Source: Erinaceus europaeus
Lineage: Eukaryota; Chordata; Mammalia; Eulipotyphla; Erinaceidae
DNA: 64,000 nucleotides
Assembly (NCBI RefSeq): GCF_950295315.1
Contig: NC_080171.1
Span: 36,296,822 to 36,360,821 of the forward strand
Reading direction: 5' to 3'
The notes below the pieces were generated by a model. That model ran no database searches and was not told the origin of the DNA. It saw only the letters and a program-made list of their open reading frames with translations. The translations under genes were made by a program, and so were the position numbers. Below, piece after piece: positions 56,550 to 64,000 of this stretch (the stretch's first letter is position 1; every line of letters starts with the position of its first letter).

Positions 56550-57110
56550 GTGAAAAGCGAACCTTTGTTTTATTAAACCAGTGAGATTTCAAGGTTTGTT
56601 TATCATAGCATAATCTATGTCAGCCTATGCTGACAAATATAATTGTCTTCCACGGTAATAAACAAATCCATAATCTGTAGTAGCAACCACCTAAACTGTA
56701 GTAATTTGGAGCTAATTTACATGAACATTAATTCCTTTAAACAATAAAGGAAAATGATGGCATTCCACAGACATTATACCTTCAGAAAAAAAAAAGCTAC
56801 TTGTTCATTAATTTTTAATGAGCACCATTCGTTATTATGAATTCTTTGACAAGACTTTGATTTTTTTTTTTTTTTTGGTAAGTGATGGCTATAATTAGGC
56901 TCCTCATAATGAACACAGCAATTGTTAAGCAGTGCAATTTATATAATGTTTCTCCTCTGGGAGACTTAGTTTCCTTAATAAAAAGCAACAGCGGATATAT
57001 GAATATAGGAGGGTCTGTAGTCATTGTTATGTTAATCTCTGATTTCATTCATTCAGCATTTTTTATTGATATATATCGTTTATGTACTTTTTTGTGAAAA
57101 GAAGTTTTAC
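56550..57110. promoter_or_regulatory. Candidate conserved noncoding element (enhancer-like)
   Basis: About 560 bp with no repeat and no coding frame, dense in TAAT-core homeodomain-like sites (catgaacattaattccttta, tcattaatttttaatgagca, ggctataattaggctcctca) and a SOX-like aacaataaagg. This is the texture of deeply conserved elements, but conservation cannot be judged from one sequence. Confidence 0.3.
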
Positions 57111-59362
57111 TCAGTTCATCACTGATTTTCTTTTTTTTGGTGTGTCCTGTGTAAACCACACCTAAATATTTCTTTTTTTTCAGAACTATTTTTTTTATTA
57201 ATGTTCTATATTCGACAGTAAATTACAATAGTTTGTACATGCATAACATTTCCCAGTTTTCCATATAACGATACAAACTCCATTAGGTCTTCTGTCATCC
57301 TTTTTGGACCTGTATTCTACCCCCACCCACCCACCCCAGAGTCTTTTACTTTGGTACAATATGCCAATTCTAGTTCAGGCTCTACTTGTGTTTTCTCTTC
57401 TGATCTTGTTTTTCAACTTCTGCCTGAGAGTGAGATCATCTCATATTCATGCTTCTGTTTTTGACTTATTTAATTTAACATGAATTTTTCAAGCTCCATC
57501 CAAGATCAGCTGAAAACGGTGAAGTCACCATTTTTTTTTATAGCTAAGTAGTATTCCACTGTGTAAATATACCACAACTTGCTCAGCCACTCATCTGTTG
57601 TTGAACACCTGGGTTGCTTCCAGGTTTTGGCTATTACAAATTGTGCTGCTAAAAACATGTGTACACAGATCTTTTTGGATTGGTGTGTTAGGTTCCTTAG
57701 GATATATCCCCAGGAGAGGAATTGCAGGATCATAGGGTAGGTCCATTTCTAGCCTTCTGAGAGTTCTCCAGACTATTCTCCACAGAGATTGGACCAATTT
57801 ACATTCCCAACAGCAGTGCAGGAGGGTTCCTTTGACCCCACAACCTTTCCAGCATTTGTTGCTGCTACCTTTTCTGATGTATGACATTCTCAAAGGAATG
57901 AAGTGGCAACTCATTGTTGTCTTTATTTGCATTTATCTGACAATCAAAGACTGGGAACATTTTTTATGCGTTTCTTGTTTTTTTGGATCTTTTCTGTGGT
58001 GAATATTCTGACCATATCCTCTCCCCATTTTTGGATGGAGTCATTTGTTTTCTTGTTGTTGAGTTTGGCACGCTATTTCTATATTTTGGTTATTAGCCTC
58101 TTGTCTGAAGTATGGCATGTAAAGATCTTCTCCCATTCTGTGGGGGGTCTCTAGGTTTTGGCAGTGGTTTCTTTGGCTGTGCAGAAGTTTTTTAATTTGA
58201 TGTAGTCCCATAGGTTTATACTTGCCTTAGTCTTCTTTGTAATTGGATTCATTTCATTGAAGATGTCTTTAAAATTTATGCAGAAAAGAGTTCTGCCAAT
58301 ATTTTCCTCTAAGTATGTGATAGTTTCTGGTCTAACATCCAGGTCTTAGATCCACTTGGAATTTACTTCGGTATTTGGTGAAATATAGTGGTTCAGTTTC
58401 ATTCTTCTGCATGTTTCAACCAATTTATTCCAATACCATTTGTTAAAGAGACTCTGCTTTCCCCATTTAATAGTCTGGGTACCACTGTCAAAGATTAGAT
58501 GTCCATAGGTGTGGGGGCTTACTTCTGGGCTCTCAATTCTATTCCACTAGTCAGAGCGTATATTCACATTCCAGTACCAAGCAGTTTTGATGACAATGGC
58601 ACTATAATACCATTTGAGATCTGGGAGTGCGATGCCTCCAGTTCTTTTCTTTCTTCTCAAGATTGTTTTGGCAACTCTAGGTCTTTTTGGGTTCCAGATA
58701 AACATTTGTAGCATTTGTTCTATTCTCCTAAAAAATGTGGTTGGGATCTCGATGGGGATAGCATTAAATTTGTATATGGCTCTGAGTAGTATATTCATTT
58801 TGATGATGTTAATTCTTCCAACCCATGAACATGCAATATCTTTTCACTTCTTTGTGTCCTTTTCAATTTCCTTGGGTAGTGACTCATAATTTTCAGTATA
58901 CAAGTCTTCTTTGGTTAGTTTATTCCTAGATATTTTATTGTTTTTGTTGCTATAGTAAAAGGAATTTGTTTCTGGATTTCATCTTCTTCTAACTTAGTGT
59001 TTGCACAGAGGAATGCCACTGACTTTTGAATGTTAATTTTGTAGCCTGACACCTTACTGTATTGCCTGATGATTTCCAAAAGCTTCTTGCTGGAATTCTT
59101 AGGTTCATCTATGTATACTATCATGTCATTTGCAAATAGGGAGGATTTGATTTCTTCTCTTCCAGTCTGTATCCCTTGAATTCCTTGCTCCTGCCTGATT
59201 GCTATGGAAGAACTTCCAAGATTATGTTGGATAGTAATGGTGATAGTGGGCAGCCCTGTCTAGTTCCTGATCTGAGGGGAAATGCTTCCAGTTTTTCACC
59301 ATTGAGTATGATGTTGGCTGTAGCTTTGCTATATATAGACTCTACTATCTTCAGGTATTTTC

Positions 59363-59414
59363 TTTTTTCTTTTTTTATTTAAGAAAGGATTAATTAACAA
59401 AACCATAGGGTAGG
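59363..59414 (-). mobile_element. Minute LINE-1 3' end (about 50 bp)
   Basis: Only poly(T) plus tatttaagaaaggattaatt and accatagggtagg, the last bases of the young LINE-1. Flanked by aggtattttc (59,353-59,362) and aggaattttc (59,415-59,424); the host sequence elsewhere reads gaggaattttcc. Confidence 0.8.
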
Positions 59415-59441
59415 AGGAATTTTCTATCTATTCCCATTTTT

Positions 59442-60744
59442 TTTATTTAAGAAAGTATTAATTAACAAAACCATAGGGTAGGAGGGGTATAATTCCACAC
59501 AATTCCCACAACCCATTCTCCATATCCCACCCCCTCCCCTGATAGCTTTCCCATTCTCTATCCCTCTGGGAGCATGGACCCAGGGTCATTGTGGGTTGCA
59601 GAAGGTAGAAGGTCTGGCTTCTGTAATTGCTTCCCCGCTGAACATGGGCGTTGACTGGTCGGTCCATACTCCCAGTCTGCCTCTCTCTTTCCCTAGTAGG
59701 ATGGGTCTCTGGGGAAGCTGAGCTCCAGGACACATTGGTGGGGTCTTCAGTCCAGGGAAGCCTGGCTGGCATCCTGATGACATCTGGAACCTGGCGACTG
59801 AAAAGAGAGTTAACATACAAAGCCAAACAAGTTGTTGAGCAATCATGGACCCAAAGCTTGGAATAGTGGAGAGGAAGTGTTAGGGGGATACTCACTGCAA
59901 ACTCTAGTGTACTTCTGCTTTCAGGTATATATTTTGCAGTAGTTTATGGATACGTGTGAACATATGCACTCTCTCACAGAAACTGGTGTATATCTAGGTT
60001 TTGGGACTTTGTTAGAGAGTGAACCACCTGAGACGGAATTAGAGTATACTATGAAAGGAAAGGTCTCACCCAAGTAATGAAGCTGAAGGGTTGTCATTCC
60101 ACACGAACCCTACATCAAATTGAAAAGCTTCTGCACATCCAAAGAAACTATTAAACAAACAAAGAGACCCCTCACAGAATGGGAGAAGATCTTCACATGC
60201 CATACATCAGACAAGAAACTAATCACCAAAATATATAAAGAGCTCAGCAAACTTAGCACCAAAAAAGCAAATGACCCCATCCAAAAATGGGCAGAGGATA
60301 TGAACAGAACATTCACTACAGAGGAGATCCAAAAGGCTAACAAACATGAAAAACTGCTCTAGGTCACTGATTGTCAGAGAAATGCAAATTAAGACAACAC
60401 TAAGATACCATCTCACTCCTGTAAGAATGGCATACATCAAAAAGGACAGCAACAACAAATGCTGGAGAGGTTGTGGGGACAGAGGAACCCTTTTACATTG
60501 CTGGTGGGAATGTAAATTGGTCCAGCCTCTGTGGAGAGCAGTCTGGAAAACTCTCAGAAGGCTAGACATGGACCTTCCATATGATCCAGTAATTCCTCTC
60601 CTGGGATTATACCCCAAGGACTCCATAACACCCAACCAAAAAGAGGTGTGTACTCCTATGTTCATAGCAGCACAATTCATAATAGCTAAAACCTGGAAGC
60701 AACCCAGGTGCCCAAAAACAGATGAGTGGCTGAGAAAGCTGTGG
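59442..60744 (-). mobile_element. Young LINE-1 with 5' inversion (twin priming)
   Basis: Exact 17-bp TSD tatctattcccattttt at 59,425-59,441 and 60,745-60,761. From 59,442 to about 60,106 it is minus-strand 3'UTR, colinear with 39,878-40,550. From about 60,107 to 60,744 it is ORF2 sequence on the plus strand. This head-to-head arrangement is the known twin-priming product. Confidence 0.95.
60107..60744 (+). pseudogene. Inverted LINE-1 ORF2 segment
   Basis: Plus-strand frames give [20 protein letters not shown], then a stop after NKHEKLL at ~60,362, and in the next frame the C-terminal part [20 protein letters not shown] (60,460-60,520). By eye nearly identical to the reverse complement of 41,385-42,025, with the same 2-nt deletion at the frame break. 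Confidence 0.92.
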
Positions 60745-62639
60745 TATCTATTCCCATTTTTATAGTGTTTTGATCATAAACGAATGCTGTGTTTTTTCAA
60801 AGGCTTTCTTTGCATCTGTTGATATGAACATGTGGTTTTTAGCTTTTCCTTTTCTTGATGTGGTAGATCACGTTGACTGTTTACATATATTAAACTAACC
60901 TTGCATCCCTGGGATAAACCCTCACTTGGTCATGATGAACAATCTTTTTAATATACTGCTGTATCTGGTTGGCTAGAATTTTGTTCAGTATTTTAGCATC
61001 TATGTTCATCAGAGGTATTGTTCTGTAGTTTTCTTTTTTGGTTGTGTCCCTGTCTGCTTTTGGTATCAAAGTGATATTGGTTTCATAGAGGCTGGAAGGG
61101 AGTATTCCAATGTCTTCAATCTTCTGGAAGACTTTTAAAAGTATTCACTCTTCTTTGAAGGTTTTGTAGAATTAATTTGTAAATCCATCTGGTCCAGGAC
61201 TTTTATTTTGGGGAAGGGTTTTGATAACTGTGTTTCAATTTCTTTAACTGTGATGGGCCTTTTCATATTATCTAGTTCTTCTTTGTTTAATTTTGGAAGT
61301 TCATAGGTATCTAGGAAATCATCCATTTCTTCCAGGTTCTATAGCTTGGTCGCATAGAGTTGTTCAGAGAAGCCTGGAATGATATGTTGAATTTCTGAGG
61401 TGTCTGTTGTGATATTTCTTCTTTCATTTACAATCTGATTTATTTGGGTCTTCCCCCTTTTTCTTTTGTGAGTCTGGCTGAAGATTTGTTGATTTTTTTT
61501 TTTACTTTTTTGAAGAACCAACATTTACTTTCATTGATCTTTTGTATGGTTTTCTTATTTTCAATGTTATTTATTTCTGCCCTAACTTTAGTGATTTCTG
61601 TCCCTCTGGTGGCTTTAGGGTTCCTTTGTTCTTCTTCTAGGTCTTTAAGATGTGCAATCAGGCTGTATATTTGTGCTTTTTCTTGTTTCCTAATATGTGC
61701 TTGTATGGCTATGAACTTCCCTCTCAGTACTGCCTTAGTTGTGTCCCAAATATTTTGATAGCTCATGTCTTCATTTTCATTGAACTCTCGAAACATTCTG
61801 ACTTCTTCCTTTACTTCCTCTTTGACCCAGTAGTTGTTAAGTAGTGTACTGTTAAGCTTCCACATTTTGGGACTGTTACTAATCTTTTGTTGATTGTTAA
61901 GTGTTAGTTTAATTACACTGTGGTCTGAGAAGATGCTTGGGATGATTTCAATGCTCTTGCTTGAGATGATTTCAATGCTGATGCTGTCTCTGTGGCCTAA
62001 CATATGGTCATCCTTGAGAATGACCCACGGTGGACTTGAGTAGAATGTGTATTCCAGTTTCTTGGGGTAAATGATTCTGCAAATGTCCAATAGTTCTATT
62101 TTATCTATTTCCTCATTTAGCTCCCTCATGCCTTTATTAATTTTCTGCCTTGATCATCTGTGAAGCTTAGAGAATGGGGTGTTGAAGTCCACTACTATGA
62201 CTGTGTTGCTGTTAATATATTGTTGTAGCTCTTTCAGTAGATGTTTGATGTATTTAGATGGCTTCTCATTGTGTGCATAGATGTTAATAATTGTTAATTC
62301 CTCCTTGTTGACTGATCCTCTGAGCAATAAGTAATGTCCATCCCTATCTCTTTGAATTTTATTTATTTTAAAGTCTATTGTGTCAGACTGAGAATAGCTG
62401 TTCCTATCCTTTTTTGTGGGCTATTGGCTCTATGATAGTTTTCCATCCTTTCACTTTGAGTCTGTGTTTGTCTTGTTGAGTTAGGTGGGTTTCCTGTGGA
62501 CAGCATATTGTTGGGTTGTGTTTTTTGATCCATCTTCCTACTCTGTGCCTTTTAATAGGTGAATTCAGGCCACTGACATTTATTGATATCAAATATTGAA
62601 GATATTGAGAGTGTTCTGGTGTATGGCATATTTATGATC

Positions 62640-63954
62640 ATCTGACTGTTTATAGGAGACCTTTCACAATTTCTTTCAGGGCAGGCTTGGTGATAGTTGA
62701 TTTATTTTCAACTGTTGTTTGTCTGAGAAGGTTTTTATGCCTCCATCTAATATGAATGATTGTCTAGCAGGATAAAATAGTCTTGGTTAGAAGCCTTTCT
62801 CATTGAGCACTCAATACGTATCTTGCCATTCTCTTCTGGCCTGTAGTGTTTGTGCGGAGAAGTCTGCTGCTAATCTTATGGGTTTTCCTCTGTAGATGAC
62901 TCCTGAAGCCTTCAGGATCCTTTCTTTGTCCTTATTCCTTTCTATTCTAAATATGATGTGTCTTGGTGTTCTTGAACCTTTGAACCTCTGGGCTTCTTGA
63001 ACCTTTAAGTCTTTGATGTTGTCTAGACTAGAGAAGTTCTCAGCTATTATGTCCTAATGAATAATTTTTTTTTGCCTCCAGGGTTATTGCTGGGGTTCAG
63101 TGCCTGCATCATGAATCCTCTGCTCCTGGAGGCCACTTATTTTTTCTCCTTTTGATGCCCTTGTTGTTGTAGCCTTGTTGCGGTTCTTATTGTTGTTTAT
63201 GTCGCTCACTGTTGGATAGGACAGAGAGAAATGGAGAGAGGAGGGTAAGACAGAGAGGGGGAAAGAAAGACACCTGCAGACCTGTTTCACTGCCTGTGAA
63301 GCGACTCCCCTGCAGGTGGGGAACCGGGGGCTCAAACCGGGGTCCTTAAGCTGGTCCTTGCACTTTGTGCCACGTGCGCCTAACCCGCTGTGCTACCGCC
63401 GGACCCCTCTGAAGAATGATTTCTTCCCCTCTCTCTCTTTCTTCTTCTGGTAAGCCAATAATGTGTATATTATTTCTTTTAAAGTCATCCCATAGGTCTC
63501 TGATTTTGTTTTCAGTATCTCTTAATCTCTTTTTGAGATCTCTTACTTCTTTTTTGGTTGTCTGTAATTCATTCTTGATCTTGCTAATTCTGTCTTCGGC
63601 CTCATTGATTCTATTCTCTCTGCCCTCTACTGTTTTCTGGAGTTCATCTGTTTTCTTACCCTGTTCTGATACTGTTTGAGCTTGTTCAGCTAGTTGTGTT
63701 CTTAGCTCAGCTATTTCAGCTTTCAGCTCTCTGATAACCTTGAGACAATAACTACTTTCTTCCAGGGTCTCATTTATTGTTTCTACATTTCTTGTCACAA
63801 TTCTTTCAAAGTCTTTACTCACTCCTGTTACTATTTTCTTAACTAGTGTTTGGATGTTGACCTCACTATTTTGTGGTTCAACCTTTGGGGGTCTTTTAGC
63901 TGGACTCTTGTCCTGATTCATTTCTCCAATATTTCTTCTTGTTGGTTTAACCAT
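62640..63954 (-). pseudogene. LINE-1 ORF1 (old copy 2), split by a SINE
   Basis: ATG at 63,952-63,954 opens a ~180-codon frame: basic N-terminus (MVKPTRRNIGEMN), a long heptad-rich coiled coil (LKAEIAELRTQLAEQ, then NRINEAEDRISKIKNEL), and the RRM start NIHIIGLPEEERERG. A SINE-A interrupts at about 63,407. Past it the C-terminal domain resumes in pieces (IIFRIERNKDKERILKASG, GKPIRLAADFSAQTLQARRE near 62,870-62,930) before stops. ORF1p normally trimerises and binds LINE-1 RNA; this copy cannot make the full protein. Confidence 0.92.
63073..63407 (-). repeat. SINE-A, long form, nested in LINE-1 ORF1
   Basis: gcctccagggttattgctgg, gatgcccttgttgttgtagc, gtgaagcgactcccctgcag, right end gctaccgccggacccc. 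Flanks tgaataattttt and tgaagaatgatttc are a worn TSD. Confidence 0.88.
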
Positions 63955-64000
63955 TTTATATAGTATGTTATGAGGTCCCTCTCTCAGTACTTTTCAAATT

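Larger units (their letters stand above)
57418..62592 (-). pseudogene. LINE-1 ORF2 (old copy 2), broken
   Basis: Starts near 62,590 with ISINVSGLNSPIKRHRV; the endonuclease Asn (in NVSGLNS) and Glu (in PQETHL) are visible, and the SDH motif reads [12 protein letters not shown] near 61,900. In RT the catalytic motif reads FAND at about 59,128-59,139. The C-terminal [20 protein letters not shown] is near 57,796-57,855. Frame broken by stops near 61,137, 61,339 and 58,547, a +1 shift near 61,233, and by two younger LINE-1 insertions. Confidence 0.9.
57185..64000 (-). mobile_element. Old LINE-1 copy 2, near full length, multiply interrupted
   Basis: Runs from its 3' poly(T) near 57,190 through ORF2 (57,418-62,592) and ORF1 (62,640-63,954) and off the right edge, where the 5'UTR should be. 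Interrupted at 59,363-59,414, 59,442-60,744 and ~63,073-63,407. Own sequence about 5.1 kb. Confidence 0.93.

Overview
The window looks like intergenic or intronic nuclear DNA from a placental mammal. The dominant SINE and LINE-1 sequences match what I remember of hedgehog (Erinaceus, Eulipotyphla). That assignment rests on memory of repeat families, not on a search. I see no intact host protein-coding gene. Almost every open frame lies inside a retroelement, a microsatellite or random AT-rich DNA.

Layout. 1-1755 is the 3' end of a provirus: an unrecognised ORF open from the window edge, a noncoding stretch with an internal duplication, a polypurine tract and a 3' LTR. 1756-38,800 is a mosaic of SINEs, 5'-truncated LINE-1 3' ends, ancient MIR/L2/MLT1 relics, microsatellites and repeat-poor DNA, with an RPL24 processed pseudogene at 32,761-33,262. 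38,817-47,288 is an old minus-strand LINE-1 split by a younger LINE-1 and by a 5S rRNA fragment. 47,289-57,180 is SINE-rich, then repeat-poor, and holds a solo LTR inserted in a SINE and a conserved-element candidate. 57,185-64,000 is a second old minus-strand LINE-1 of the same subfamily, running past the right edge and hit by two younger LINE-1 insertions and a SINE.

Repeat families as used below (names are mine; sequences read in SINE-sense orientation). SINE-A: tRNA-derived, begins like gggagtcgggcggtagcgca, has a B box like ggttcgaac, then a pyrimidine-rich body and an AAC/AAT-rich tail; a longer form ends in ccagcaataaccctggaggc. SINE-B: begins like ggccaggcggtggcacacct, later agtggtgaagcag and tctctatccaataataaa. 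SINE-C: contains gcataatggttatgcaaa and gagctgagcagtgctctg. SINE-D: contains gtggataaagcactggactc and ttctcatgaataaataa. SINE-E: contains atagctcacccagtagagca.

The main biology is retrotransposition. Several nested insertions can be ordered in time from target-site duplications (TSDs) read directly in the sequence. The two old LINE-1 copies share the same stops, the same frameshift and the same loss of an RT catalytic aspartate, which suggests amplification of an already defective lineage by proteins supplied in trans. Two tiny inserts, from 5S rRNA and probably from U2 snRNA, sit between direct repeats without poly(A) and look like tailless retropseudogenes.
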